In this document: positions 24,775 through 34,925 of the stretch, piece after piece
Layout of the letters: every line of letters begins with the position of its first letter
Position numbering within the stretch: the first letter of the stretch is position 1
NCBI GenBank assembly: GCA_963621245.1
Contig: CAVFCW010000003.1
Coordinates: 124,001-188,000 of the forward strand
Length of the DNA stretch: 64,000 nt
Source of the DNA: SIG603 sp963621245
GTDB taxonomy: Bacteria > Bacillota > Clostridia > Oscillospirales > Acutalibacteraceae
Direction: 5' to 3'
Made by a program: the position numbers and the translations under genes
The notes under the pieces: generated by a model
Databases searched by the model: none
What the model saw: only the letters and a program-made list of their open reading frames with translations
What the model was told of the DNA's origin: nothing

Positions 24775-24837
24775 ATATTTTTTGATTAATCTTTTACCAA
24801 CCGAGAATTCCGAGATATTCTCTGCTTCTTCTTGCGC
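24773..24837. repeat. 65-bp direct repeat, distal copy (attachment-site-like)
   Basis: Identical over all 65 bases to 36798-36862; the match breaks at both ends. It contains the last 44 bases of an isomerase gene (ARRSREYLGILGW-stop) plus 21 bases downstream. The two copies, 12,025 bp apart, bound the BREX island. Confidence 0.95.
24794..24837 (-). pseudogene. Displaced 3' end of the sugar isomerase gene
   Basis: The last 14 codons (ARRSREYLGILGW and stop) of the isomerase gene at 36819 are repeated here in frame. The frame stays open a further 23 codons into the island (to 24907) with no ATG, reading SEGDTLEQFEEVTSRRDT before the repeat. It is a remnant of the interrupted target gene rather than an independent gene. 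Confidence 0.75.
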
Positions 24838-24915
24838 TACTTAATTTAATGGTGTCACGGCGACTTGTGACTTCCTCGAACTGTTCCAATGTATCGCCCT
24901 CAGACTTTCAAACTT

Positions 24916-27519
24916 TTAGAAGAATTTAAACTCATCAACCGCAAACGCAATATCAATCTGGAATTCTTCTCTCTGCGGCATCTGCAAGCCGCTTTCATCT
25001 GCAATCACAAGATAATAGGTTTCCTTGCTGTCGAAAGAAAGAGATTTCAGATTGAAGGAACACCGGAATGTCCTCTCCTGTGCATTTTCGCTTGTTTTAT
25101 CTGCGATAATACGGGCTGTATCACTGACCACTTTTCCGGCAGAATCGGTAAAGTACAGCGAATAATTTGCCTTTTCACGATTGTCCCCAACAGCATCCTT
25201 CTGATAGAAGTTGAGGGAGAAAATCATATTGCTGATCTTTCGATTTGCGGACAAAAGATTTACCTCAACCGGCTTAGTATCGATTTTTGCGCGGTTTTTC
25301 TGATATTCCTTACTGTCCGTACGCAAATAATGATAGTCAATCAGCGGAACTACCATCTCCTGCAAGCTGATACCGCCATGAACGAAATTCTGCCCGCCGC
25401 CCTTCATCTTGATGCGTACATTCTCACGAGGAGCAAATGCCGTATAGTCTGTCTTGCCATCCAGAAATTGTACCGGGAGCAAATACTCAGGCGCAGCATC
25501 CTTTGCCATGATTGCATAGCGTCTGCCGAAATCCACTTCTTTGCCCTTCCAGCTGTTCTTTGACACCTTATCGTCTTCCGTGAGAGGACTATATGTGTAT
25601 AGGAATCCATGGTCAGCGGTAATCAGAATGCGTGTGCCGCCAAACTCATTCACAATGATTCGCACAAGATTCTTGATCTCCTTGATTGCCTCGTCGCAAG
25701 CTGGGAATACAGAGTCATCTGAAGTATGGGAAGCTTCATCAATCTTGTCATGATAGATGTATACGACATCCATGCCCTTTACGAGTGCCTGGCGGTCTGC
25801 ACGCTTCAGTCCGATGATATTGCGATATTGCAATGCCACACTGGCAGGATTTGCAGCTTTTAGCACCTTGTCACGGTTTGTACTCTCCGTGGACTGTCCT
25901 TCTGCCAGCACAGAAAGGCCACCGCTTGTCTTTTCCTGCACAGTCAGTTCTTTATGCGGTAAAAGTGCGGCCATGCCATAAGGTGTGATAGTTGGAAAGA
26001 TTCCGCACATGCTGCCGAGAGCCACCTTGCTCTGAGTTTCTCTGCGAAGCTGCTCCGATAACGAAGCTGCAACTTCATAACGGAGAGCATCCGAGATAAT
26101 GACAAAAACTCGCGTGTCACTGTACCTGATATTGTTCTGATAAAAATCCGTCTGTCGGCTCACTTCCTGAATGTACCCATGCTTTTCAAGGTCTTCTGCC
26201 GCTACATTCGACCAGTTGCTGCCAAGTCCGTTCAGATACCAGCCGGAGTACAACGCCTCGACCTTCTCAACCACATGCTTAAAGAGGTCATCCAACAGGT
26301 AGTTAGAAGCTTTCAGACTGCGCTGGTAGCGTAGATGGAACTCACGGTAACAGCTATCCATTCGATAATAATCGGTAGAGTATTCCTTCCAGATATCCTT
26401 CGGTTTTGCGGTATGGAAGCCTGCCGAATGCTCCAGAAAAAATGCCTGCATCTTCGCTATTTGAAGAAGTCCCTCATAATAGCTTGATAAATCGTCATAC
26501 CATACCATCGTTCTGCGCTTTTCTACGGTCTGTGTAATAACATCCACCTGAATAATATTATCTTTGATCTGTGTCATCAGCTTCGTCAAAATAACCTCAT
26601 TGACACAGGGGAAACATTCTGTATCCTGCAAATCCTCAATATTCAATTTGCTAAAGCGCTGATAAAGTCGTGTTTCCGCTTCTACGGTACGAGCCACCTC
26701 GTACAATTCCTGCAAATCCGAAGCATGAAGCCAATCAGAGATAAAATCATAGCAAAACGACTGATGAGGCATCGAAATAAAGCTGCTCAGGCCCTTTAAG
26801 TAATCTATCTGCATCGTGCGCGTAGCTGCTGTCAGCAAAATATGCGTTGCCAACCCTTCAAGATTCGGATCATCCGGATTTTTATAGCCTGTTGCCTGTG
26901 CAATCAGCATCCAAAATGCCGTCTGCGCACCATAAGCAGTCAATCTCTCATATACTGCATTGCTCTCTATATCTAATCCGCCTTTGAGAACAGCACGAAT
27001 AATAGTGCCCGGTCCCATATCTTTTACGCCGCAGATCACCGCCATCACTGCCAGATGCATCTGGGCAGATGTGGTAATGCTGTCGGCAAAAGCAGCTATC
27101 TTTGCGCGCCGTTCTTTGGAACCAAAAAACTTATGATATTGCTTTACCTGTCCACGCAGCGTTTGAGAAGATGGCAATCCCATCTCATCCATCCAGATTG
27201 TGTTCAGATCCGCCCGGAATGGCTCTCCGCTGTACAGTTCAACGTTCAGAAGCCAGTTATCCTCCGGACGCTCAAAAGTAACCGGACAATAGACCAGGTA
27301 ATTGCTTGCCGTGTCGTCCATAACCAGCAGCTTTTTGATTACAAAGCTGTTGGAGCCGGTAACCTTTATAATCTTCGCATCATTCAGCGAGATCTCGTCA
27401 ATCTGGTCTTCAAACTCCCGATCTTCGTCATACCAGAGGATGACTCGACGCTTATAGAACTCCGGCAGGGGAGCCGCAAAACGTCTGTTCAAATCCTGTA
27501 TTATCTTTTCGGCATCCAT
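24916..27519 (-). CDS. pglZ: BREX alkaline-phosphatase-fold protein PglZ
   Basis: An 867-residue PglZ of BREX type 1. The N-terminus DLNRRFAAPLPEFYKRRVILWYDEDREFEDQI is family-typical. The phosphatase-fold core shows VFVIISDALRYEVA near residue 476 and ILITADHGFLYTY near 636. PglZ is a core BREX protein that works with PglX in DNA modification and phage exclusion. A GGAGGAG site precedes the start. It is the last gene of the island: only 78 bases separate its stop from the 65-bp repeat. In characterised type 1 systems brxL usually follows here, and it is absent. Confidence 0.95.
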   Translation of the reverse strand: MDAEKIIQDLNRRFAAPLPEFYKRRVILWYDEDREFEDQIDEISLNDAKIIKVTGSNSFVIKKLLVMDDTASNYLVYCPVTFERPEDNWLLNVELYSGEPFRADLNTIWMDEMGLPSSQTLRGQVKQYHKFFGSKERRAKIAAFADSITTSAQMHLAVMAVICGVKDMGPGTIIRAVLKGGLDIESNAVYERLTAYGAQTAFWMLIAQATGYKNPDDPNLEGLATHILLTAATRTMQIDYLKGLSSFISMPHQSFCYDFISDWLHASDLQELYEVARTVEAETRLYQRFSKLNIEDLQDTECFPCVNEVILTKLMTQIKDNIIQVDVITQTVEKRRTMVWYDDLSSYYEGLLQIAKMQAFFLEHSAGFHTAKPKDIWKEYSTDYYRMDSCYREFHLRYQRSLKASNYLLDDLFKHVVEKVEALYSGWYLNGLGSNWSNVAAEDLEKHGYIQEVSRQTDFYQNNIRYSDTRVFVIISDALRYEVAASLSEQLRRETQSKVALGSMCGIFPTITPYGMAALLPHKELTVQEKTSGGLSVLAEGQSTESTNRDKVLKAANPASVALQYRNIIGLKRADRQALVKGMDVVYIYHDKIDEASHTSDDSVFPACDEAIKEIKNLVRIIVNEFGGTRILITADHGFLYTYSPLTEDDKVSKNSWKGKEVDFGRRYAIMAKDAAPEYLLPVQFLDGKTDYTAFAPRENVRIKMKGGGQNFVHGGISLQEMVVPLIDYHYLRTDSKEYQKNRAKIDTKPVEVNLLSANRKISNMIFSLNFYQKDAVGDNREKANYSLYFTDSAGKVVSDTARIIADKTSENAQERTFRCSFNLKSLSFDSKETYYLVIADESGLQMPQREEFQIDIAFAVDEFKFF

Positions 27520-27722
27520 ACTACTCCTCCTACATCTTTATGACCCAATTTGACTTTCGTTTCGTTCCGGTTTGCATCAAAACACCTTTTTTCTCCAAAG
27601 ACAATCTTTCCGCCGATTCCGTTTGCAAAGGCAACCACAGACTTCATATATTTGATGCTTCTCTCCGGCAGGTCTTCCTTGAACTCTACGTTCTTAGATT
27701 CGCCTGCAAGAATTTCTTCCAT
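27501..27722 (-). pseudogene. Truncated AlbA_2 (Schlafen-type) regulator fragment
   Basis: A 73-codon frame. Its first 42 residues (EEILAGESKNVEFKEDLPERSIKYMKSVVAFANGIGGKIVFG) are a clean start of an AlbA_2 domain, as found in about 400-500-residue ATP-binding transcriptional regulators. After KIVFG the sequence loses family character and runs into the pglZ start in another frame (19-base overlap). A deletion has therefore removed most of the gene. It may still be translated as a short peptide, but no function is suggested. Confidence 0.72.
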
Positions 27723-27724
27723 GG

Positions 27725-27829
27725 TTATACTGACACCTCGCTCTCCGTTTCCTTTTGGTCATCCTTTCGGACAATGTGATCGATTTCATATAGGCGAAAA
27801 TCACCGCCATTACCGCCACTATTACCGCC
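27725..27829 (-). pseudogene. C-terminal remnant of an unknown gene (HNH-like motif)
   Basis: Between the pglX stop and the AlbA_2 fragment, one frame reads GGNSGGNGGDFRLYEIDHIV and continues RKDDQKETESEVSV-stop, ending two bases before the next ATG, as a real operon gene would. YEIDHIV resembles the first half of an HNH nuclease motif. Upstream, the same frame runs into the end of pglX (reading CQVCGCAGEDK) and stops soon after, with no start codon. It is best read as the tail of a lost gene. A chance frame cannot be excluded at this length. Confidence 0.35.
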
Positions 27830-27831
27830 AA

Positions 27832-30800
27832 TTACTTTATCTTCGCCAGCACATCCGCAAACTTGGCATAGTTCACCTTCACGCCGTCATCCAGATCAAT
27901 CGGAATCATCTGGTCGGCGAGGTGGTGAATTTTCTCCTCATAGATACGGATCTCCTCTGCCTGAGCTTCCAACTTGGTGAGCTGCTTGGTCAGCTTCACG
28001 CGCTCGCCGGTGGATACGCCGCCCATGCGTTGCTGCAAATCGGCAATTGCCGTGCAGTAGCGGCTCTGCTGCTCATGCACATAGTCTGTGCGGATACGCG
28101 CAATGGTATCCGGCTGATAGCGATGCATATAAATCAGTGCCTTAAAACCGCCCTTCTTGCCGCTGTCAAACAGCCAGTAGATTGGACGCTTCTGATAAGT
28201 CTTCAGGTGATCCTTGTAGAAATCATTGATGTAATAATTCCGAATAACTTCTCTTGCAGAACCTCTGCCGCCGAGAGCATCGGCAATAAACCTCAAGTTC
28301 TCCTCTAGCGTATCAGCGCCGTAGACCGTCTCCACCCATTTGATAAAGCGGCCGGTGATATCATCGTCAAAATAGTCATCGTCACAGATGGGGATAATGT
28401 TGTCCTTGTCCGGCATAAAGGTCTGATACTTGCTTGCGTCCCAGTCGCCGCCTGCATATGCAAGGCCGTCCGTATCCAGCGAATAACGACCGAACATACA
28501 GCCTACAGCATAAGAAATCAACGAAACCACTTCATTGCGCATTGTGCGCACATAGTTCGAACTCTTCATGTTCTCCGGTACATCGTCCTTGGTGTCGAAC
28601 ACGCGATGCACCGTTACGTCCTTGTCTGCCACATCCGGCGTCAGCTCGTCCTGCAAGCCGTAGATATCGATGAAAATGCGGTTCAGCTCTTCCTCGTTGG
28701 CTTTCAGCTGGAGGAATCGAGATTCGCAGTCGACTTTCCATGTGGCATAGGCATCTGCAATTTTGCCTTTGGACAACATTGGATGCCGCTGGAAATCCCA
28801 GCTAATTTCGTAGGAGTCCCAGTCGGTGCGAGAAATTGAAATATTGACGGTAACATTGTTCGTTACATCATCCATAAGTTCATCTTTTAGGATTACAGGA
28901 ATATTTGCAATATCACCACACTGATAATTTATAGTCGGAGCAATGATTTCAAGTACTTTCGTTGCATATGTGCTATTGCAAAGTCCAAGTAGATATGCGA
29001 GCTTATCATTGCTAAAGAAGCTCATCCCTGCAACATCAAATATATGCCCATATGGCTTATATCTGAACGCTGCAACGCTGGATGTTACAAGTGACCAACT
29101 CGCAGATTCTCTGAAATAGAAATCTGTATTCTGCGGGCGAGAACGCAGTTTTCCCTTTTCGTCGAAGTTATGACGAATTTCATATCCGTCATCTTCCCAG
29201 TTCACAATGCAGTCATTGTTCCCATACCATTTTCTGAATTCTCCGCCTTTATTATATGGGAACCATTTGTATCCGGAACATTTCGCATCTTCTGTATCTC
29301 TAGCAACAAAATTTATTCTCTTATGGGCTACCTCATACCATTGCCGCAAGAAGCGATTGTTGTCTGCTGTAGCTAGCCCTTGTTTTGAATCAGCAAGTGT
29401 CCCGAGCAATTTTCCTGCTGAGAATGTGTCGAAGAACGCCTCACTCACCCAATACGCCACTGGACTGCCGGGGATTTTGGAGAAGTTGGTCTGATCGGCG
29501 GTAAATTTGCCTTTCCCGGCGAGAAGTGCTTGCTCTCTTACATCAATGCCCTCAACCTCGCCCTGCTTATCAAACAAGCGACGATAACTGCCCTTATAAC
29601 CGCCAATGACATGATTTTGAAAAACAAAAGTCGTTGTTCCAAAATCTGAGCCAAATATACCGCGTCCCGGATGCACCATATTAACAAGCGTTTGTCCGTT
29701 TAATAGGTTCTCACGAAGCTTTTCGTAGCTGGAAAGGAACATCCACACAGGGATATTTATCATTGCCCAGTATCCATTTTCTTTGCAGAAAGATGTAGCA
29801 CGTTCCATGCAAACCGTACTCATATCACTCTTACTGTCAGGATAATTCTTCTTCACGAAATCGCTGAGCTTTGCGCTCATGCCGGACGACCCCATATAAG
29901 GCGGATTTGTGCATGTCACGCTGTACTTCTGCGCCAATGCCTCTGCCACCTGAATCAGCGGCTTAATGGTATTCAGCGCGCTTTCCCGATGCATGTTGAT
30001 GTCTTCCTCAATTTCCGTAAGCCTTGCATAGAGAGCAGGGAAGTCCACCATGGTGACGTTCAGAATAGAGCCGTATTCCTTGGCATCATGCAGCTCCTTC
30101 ATGAGGGTATCCATGCATTTTTTGAGATTTGCATCGCCGTTTATAAAGTATTCCAGCGTAAACTCGTCAATGTCATTACTCTCCACGATGGCGTACACAT
30201 GGGGTTGCACCTTGCGGCTGAAGAACCGGCGGTCATACTGTCTGGCCTTCATCATGACGGCAAAGTAAGAAAGCTGCGCTGCACGCTCGTCGATGTCCAG
30301 ACCCCAGAGATTGTGCTCAAGAATCTGCGACACCGCATCGCGGGTAGGATAGCCGTAAGCTTCATAAATCTGAACAAGCACGTCAAATAAAACGACCAAA
30401 ATATGGCCGCTGCCCATGCAGGGATCGATACAGAGAATATCCTCCGGACGAAGCTTCGCATACTCTGCGCGGATGGTTTCCAAGTGCTTTTGAACCTCCG
30501 GCTCCTGCTCTGCCTCCTCCAGATAGTATTTCCAGTTTGCCTTCATTTCATCGTTCGGATGTCCCTCTACCCACAGGCGGCCGAGGGAGTTCTCCACCAT
30601 GTAATGGACGATCCAGTCCGGCGTGAAAAGCTGAGTTGCAGCCGGAATATTCTCCTTGCTGATCTTGATGTTCTTTTTGAGGTCAGCAAACACCTGATCC
30701 TTTGGCTCGGTGTTGTAATACTGATAGAGCCAACCGATAATCTGCACCTGATCCTGCCAGTCTTCTTGGGGAATGAGCGCAATCATCTGCTCGATGGCAC

Positions 30801-31344
30801 TGCCCTCACGATGCAGGTTGTCCGGGAAGAGCAGCTCGGTATAGTCAGAAATTTTCTGGAACATGCCGGGCAGAATGTCAGAGAGCGCGTTGCACTGTGT
30901 GATCAGCAAATATTTATAGAGCTCGTCTGTCTGATTTGCTTCTTTGTAGGCGATGACTTTCTCTATATCGAGTCCGTCCATATCCAGATGAATCGCCTCA
31001 TCGATGATCTGGGGCTTAAAGTTGTTCTCCTCATCTGTGAACACACGCACATGGGTAGGAAGATAACCGTTAACCTCCATATAGCGCAAGGCGCAGAAAC
31101 GGTTAAACCAGATATAGGCGACTTCTTCCATAACCTGCTGATAGCCGTCCTTCTCAATTTGGGCAATCAGCGCCTGACGCTGATTCTGCTCTGCAGCGGT
31201 CAACAGATGCCCGTTTATGGTATCGGCATTTGCGTCGCCGATATTCTCTTCTGAAATGCCGTATTGCAATGCCTTCTGGCTCACGCGGGAGATCAACTCC
31301 CGCCGTGCCCAGACTGCGTATTTTTTGATTGCATTCTTATCCAT
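27832..31344 (-). CDS. pglX: BREX adenine-specific DNA methyltransferase PglX
   Basis: A 1170-residue type 1 BREX methyltransferase. The N-terminal helical region contains IWFNRFCALRYMEVNGYLP. SAM-binding motif I is DPCMGSGH (residues 307-314) and the catalytic motif IV is NPPY (480-483), followed by GSSGMS. A C-terminal target-recognition half extends to the typical end VNYAKFADVLAKIK. PglX methylates host DNA at a non-palindromic site to mark self. It starts 18 bases after brxC, preceded by AAGGA, and appears full length. Confidence 0.96.
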   Translation of the reverse strand: MDKNAIKKYAVWARRELISRVSQKALQYGISEENIGDANADTINGHLLTAAEQNQRQALIAQIEKDGYQQVMEEVAYIWFNRFCALRYMEVNGYLPTHVRVFTDEENNFKPQIIDEAIHLDMDGLDIEKVIAYKEANQTDELYKYLLITQCNALSDILPGMFQKISDYTELLFPDNLHREGSAIEQMIALIPQEDWQDQVQIIGWLYQYYNTEPKDQVFADLKKNIKISKENIPAATQLFTPDWIVHYMVENSLGRLWVEGHPNDEMKANWKYYLEEAEQEPEVQKHLETIRAEYAKLRPEDILCIDPCMGSGHILVVLFDVLVQIYEAYGYPTRDAVSQILEHNLWGLDIDERAAQLSYFAVMMKARQYDRRFFSRKVQPHVYAIVESNDIDEFTLEYFINGDANLKKCMDTLMKELHDAKEYGSILNVTMVDFPALYARLTEIEEDINMHRESALNTIKPLIQVAEALAQKYSVTCTNPPYMGSSGMSAKLSDFVKKNYPDSKSDMSTVCMERATSFCKENGYWAMINIPVWMFLSSYEKLRENLLNGQTLVNMVHPGRGIFGSDFGTTTFVFQNHVIGGYKGSYRRLFDKQGEVEGIDVREQALLAGKGKFTADQTNFSKIPGSPVAYWVSEAFFDTFSAGKLLGTLADSKQGLATADNNRFLRQWYEVAHKRINFVARDTEDAKCSGYKWFPYNKGGEFRKWYGNNDCIVNWEDDGYEIRHNFDEKGKLRSRPQNTDFYFRESASWSLVTSSVAAFRYKPYGHIFDVAGMSFFSNDKLAYLLGLCNSTYATKVLEIIAPTINYQCGDIANIPVILKDELMDDVTNNVTVNISISRTDWDSYEISWDFQRHPMLSKGKIADAYATWKVDCESRFLQLKANEEELNRIFIDIYGLQDELTPDVADKDVTVHRVFDTKDDVPENMKSSNYVRTMRNEVVSLISYAVGCMFGRYSLDTDGLAYAGGDWDASKYQTFMPDKDNIIPICDDDYFDDDITGRFIKWVETVYGADTLEENLRFIADALGGRGSAREVIRNYYINDFYKDHLKTYQKRPIYWLFDSGKKGGFKALIYMHRYQPDTIARIRTDYVHEQQSRYCTAIADLQQRMGGVSTGERVKLTKQLTKLEAQAEEIRIYEEKIHHLADQMIPIDLDDGVKVNYAKFADVLAKIK

Positions 31345-31362
31345 CGTGCTTGTTCCTTGTTT

Positions 31363-34300
31363 TTATTTCAGTTCGATTCCGTCACAGTTTTTCATCAATG
31401 TCTTGAGCTGACTGCGTACCATCTCCACATAGGCATCTATGTCTGCTTCCGTCTCCAAACGCTTTGTTGGGAATATGATTTGACGGTTATAGGCTTTGAT
31501 AATCTTCTTTGCATTTGTTTTCGGCGTTTCCGCACCGCTACTTGCGTTATTTTGCGAAGTTACAGGCTTGGAAACCGGCTTGGTAAGCTTTTCGATATGG
31601 TTGCAAGCGTCGTCCTTATACTGAAGCACCGGTGGAATCAAGCCATCGAGAAGTGCCAAGCTTTCCAGTTCGTTAATGCGCTGCTTTTTCTGAGTATAAA
31701 AGGCGTCGGCTGCAGCACTGACCTTTCTTGCAGCAGGATCATCGCCCGCAGCTGTGTGGATTGCCTCCATACACTGGCGAACAATTTCCAACAGCTCCTC
31801 ACGTTTTTTGGCGAGAAGGCGGTTATGTCCCTCGCGGACGGTTGCCATAAGGGTGTTCAGCTCCGGGATGCATTTATAATCAAATTTATTCTGGACAACA
31901 ACAAGCAGGCGAATGCGGTTGAGTGCCTTGTTGGCTTCTTCCTCGTGGGAGAGGTAGTCAAGCTCATTTTGTAAGTCCGTAAGCATTTTGCTTGCGGCAT
32001 CAAATACCTGCACCTGACTCTTGAAGAAGGCTTCAACATTCTGCATATCGTCCTTATTATCATAAAGTGCATCTTGTTTTTTTATGACTGCCGACACCAG
32101 TGCCACATTGTCCTTGCGCTGAGAAAGCACATCACTTATGAGATCGACAGCATCCTGTACCAATGCTTTGTCCGGATACTTCTTTCCCTCATAGCGTGCC
32201 AACAGTTCTTCATAGTGCGCCTTCTGAGCTGAGAATTTATCCGTAATAAAAGCGATGATTCCATCCTCGTCACCCGGAACATCCATGACGTCAAAGTAAT
32301 CACGCAGAAATTCCTTGGCTTTTCTTAAGTTAGCGGCACTTACGCTCTGACGCTGGTAGACCATCGTCTTCCCAATCTCACTCTTTTTGCGCAGCATATC
32401 CGGAAGCTTTGCGTCGTTTGGCTGAATGGTATTGCCGGCATATTTTACCGTGACCTTCTGATCGTAAATCAGCATGGCTACAACGGCGGCAACATCAATT
32501 TCACGCCAGCCGTAAGGAATTGCCTGATAGCGGGCTTGAATATCCGCCATGGACGTAGGCAGGTTTTTCACACACTGCATCTCCAGATATTCCTCTACCA
32601 CTGCGGCAGCACCCTGATTGTGCCGCGTGCCGTCCATCTGCATCTTACCCATCCCGGTCAGAATCTGAACGATGTCGTAATCGCTCTCGGCATTTTGTGT
32701 AATCAAATCCAGCTGACTGTAAACGTGAGCTACGAGATATTCCATTGCCTGATCGATTTTGCTCTCGGCATCGCCGCCCTTGAAGGTCAGACGTTCGCCG
32801 TCCACAAAGAATTCTGCGCTTTCGATTGCCTTGCGGAGTGCATTCATTGCCGTCAGGTCATATGCGTTGGCCTCGTCCTGGTGATTGCGAATGATGTCCT
32901 GCACAGATTTCGGCAACTGAGCTACATTGTGTTGCTTGACATACTTACGAATCTTCATCGCATTCTCTAAAGATTCGTAGTACGGAGTATCGCCGAGAAC
33001 AACAGTAGCCTGTCCTTTAGAACTCGTCATCAGATTTTCTTTTTTCTTTTCAACAGCATCCGTCGCCACTGTCAAGAAGCGCAGCTTCATGCCGCCGGTT
33101 GGTGCTCCCATGGTAACGCCATCCACCATCTGATCAAAGGAGAAGTCATACTTGCCGTAGCGGAACTTCTTGGAAGTGTATATATCACCATAAACAATCT
33201 GTGCGATACGCTCCACAATAGCGGCAGTATCTACAGGCGTATTTTTGATTTCTCGCTGAATATCCTGTTCCTCATTGGTCAAGAAATTATAAGTGTCTCC
33301 GGTGCGACCGATATAGTTTTGGCTGAGAAGACGATCCAGTGACTTGCTGACAGCCTCGCGGAGTGTAATTTTATCCGTGCGAATATCGTCCGCCATCAGA
33401 ATCACGATATTGTCCAGATTAGATTTGATGTCATCCACATAGCGAATCAGATACAGCAGCTTTAACACATCCACATCATACTGTTCGATACCCGCCCCGC
33501 TATTTGCGGCATTCTGGCATCGCTCAATCACACGGCGGATAGAACCGTCGAGAAATGTATGCATCGTATCATAGAAATGGAAGAAAGGCACCAGCGTATA
33601 CTCATCGTGGTTCTGAACCTTCTGCGCTACTTCCTGGAAGCCGGACAGCATGGAACGCTCACCGCCGGAGAAATGCTTTCCGACGCTGCCGTGCTTACGG
33701 ATTTCGCCAAAGACCTTCTGCATGATAATGAACTGATATGGCACAAACGGATAGTCCTCTGCAAATTCCTGAGGGCCACTAAAACCTTTGATATCCAGAA
33801 TAGAATCTGTAAAGCTAAAGAGATTTCGCAGCACGGAATCATTTTTGTTATACAGAGCTTCCAGCTTTGGTGTAACTTCCGGCTTTTTCTTCAGAATACG
33901 CTTCTGGATAACCTCGTCTACAGAGGAAGATGTGAGGGACAGACGGGTCTTGAAACGCGCCTGAATTCTGGAAAATTCGTCAGCTCGTACCTTGATGATT
34001 TCATCAATGGCTTCCTGTCCGGTACAGATCACCCATACCGAGCTGCCACATTCACTGCCGATCTTCTCAGTCAGAGACTGGAGATTGAGAAGCATATCGG
34101 TATCTGTGCCGACATACTGACCGGCCTCGTCAACCATAAACAAGAGTCTAAAGTTTTTCGGCTTACCGGCAACATATGCCTTGATGTCATCCACAAGCTG
34201 TGCAATGGAGAAGTCCACCGCAGACTTATCGCTGAACCAGTTCTTGGCATCATCCTCAGACATTCCAAGAACTTCCATGAGCGTCGGAACAATGAATTTG

Positions 34301-34908
34301 CCGTTAAAAGCAAATGCCTTGCGCTGCTCAACCCACGGCTTGCCTTTCTTCTCTTCAAATACGCGGCGGAACTCTTCGGTCTTGCCGCTCTGGTCTATAT
34401 ATTTTTCAAGCATTGCCACTTTCAGATTCTCACCGTAAAACCCCAGATGGTTATAGAACATCTTGGCAAAAACGCGCAACACTGCCGTCTTGTCTTTTCT
34501 TATGGAACCCTCAATGTCAATATTGAACAGAATCGTCTCTGTCTCATATCGGGTTGCATTATCAATAAGCGTGAAGGTAGCCGGATCATCTGCAAACTTC
34601 TCGCGGAAGTGCTCTACGGTTTTCACGCCGTCAATTTCTTTGTTTTCAAGCAGGTAGCTGAGTATCTTCAGGAAGTGAGATTTACCACTTCCAAAGAAAC
34701 CGGAAATCCACACACCCATATCAGAAGTGGGATTCGTGAAGGAATCTCCATAGTAATTGAAAAAAGAGATAAAGTGCTTCTTCAGCTCTTTCGTAATAAC
34801 GTACTCACGGACTTCCTGACCGATAACACTGGTCTCGTCCTGGTCAACCTTGATGACACCATTGACCTTACGGTTAATGTCATCGTAAAACATATCGCGA
34901 ATAATCAC
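31363..34908 (-). CDS. brxC: BREX P-loop ATPase BrxC
   Basis: An 1181-residue ATPase of BREX type 1. The N-terminus IIRDMFYDDINRKVNGVIKV is diagnostic. Walker A is SGFFGSGKSHFLK (GSGKS at 73-77) and Walker B is LLFMVDEAGQYVG near residue 260. The start is GTG, eight bases after GGGAGG. BrxC is needed for both methylation and phage exclusion in studied systems. It lies 17 bases after brxB and is co-directional with the whole island. Confidence 0.96.
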   Translation of the reverse strand: MIIRDMFYDDINRKVNGVIKVDQDETSVIGQEVREYVITKELKKHFISFFNYYGDSFTNPTSDMGVWISGFFGSGKSHFLKILSYLLENKEIDGVKTVEHFREKFADDPATFTLIDNATRYETETILFNIDIEGSIRKDKTAVLRVFAKMFYNHLGFYGENLKVAMLEKYIDQSGKTEEFRRVFEEKKGKPWVEQRKAFAFNGKFIVPTLMEVLGMSEDDAKNWFSDKSAVDFSIAQLVDDIKAYVAGKPKNFRLLFMVDEAGQYVGTDTDMLLNLQSLTEKIGSECGSSVWVICTGQEAIDEIIKVRADEFSRIQARFKTRLSLTSSSVDEVIQKRILKKKPEVTPKLEALYNKNDSVLRNLFSFTDSILDIKGFSGPQEFAEDYPFVPYQFIIMQKVFGEIRKHGSVGKHFSGGERSMLSGFQEVAQKVQNHDEYTLVPFFHFYDTMHTFLDGSIRRVIERCQNAANSGAGIEQYDVDVLKLLYLIRYVDDIKSNLDNIVILMADDIRTDKITLREAVSKSLDRLLSQNYIGRTGDTYNFLTNEEQDIQREIKNTPVDTAAIVERIAQIVYGDIYTSKKFRYGKYDFSFDQMVDGVTMGAPTGGMKLRFLTVATDAVEKKKENLMTSSKGQATVVLGDTPYYESLENAMKIRKYVKQHNVAQLPKSVQDIIRNHQDEANAYDLTAMNALRKAIESAEFFVDGERLTFKGGDAESKIDQAMEYLVAHVYSQLDLITQNAESDYDIVQILTGMGKMQMDGTRHNQGAAAVVEEYLEMQCVKNLPTSMADIQARYQAIPYGWREIDVAAVVAMLIYDQKVTVKYAGNTIQPNDAKLPDMLRKKSEIGKTMVYQRQSVSAANLRKAKEFLRDYFDVMDVPGDEDGIIAFITDKFSAQKAHYEELLARYEGKKYPDKALVQDAVDLISDVLSQRKDNVALVSAVIKKQDALYDNKDDMQNVEAFFKSQVQVFDAASKMLTDLQNELDYLSHEEEANKALNRIRLLVVVQNKFDYKCIPELNTLMATVREGHNRLLAKKREELLEIVRQCMEAIHTAAGDDPAARKVSAAADAFYTQKKQRINELESLALLDGLIPPVLQYKDDACNHIEKLTKPVSKPVTSQNNASSGAETPKTNAKKIIKAYNRQIIFPTKRLETEADIDAYVEMVRSQLKTLMKNCDGIELK

Positions 34909-34925
34909 GTTTATTTCCTCCCTCT

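Noticed and set aside
27780..27830. Short ACCGCC/TTACCGCC repeats as a CRISPR-like or phase-variable tract
   Set aside because: Units are 9-12 bases, imperfect and only about three copies; there are no spacers, and they lie outside the intact pglX frame.
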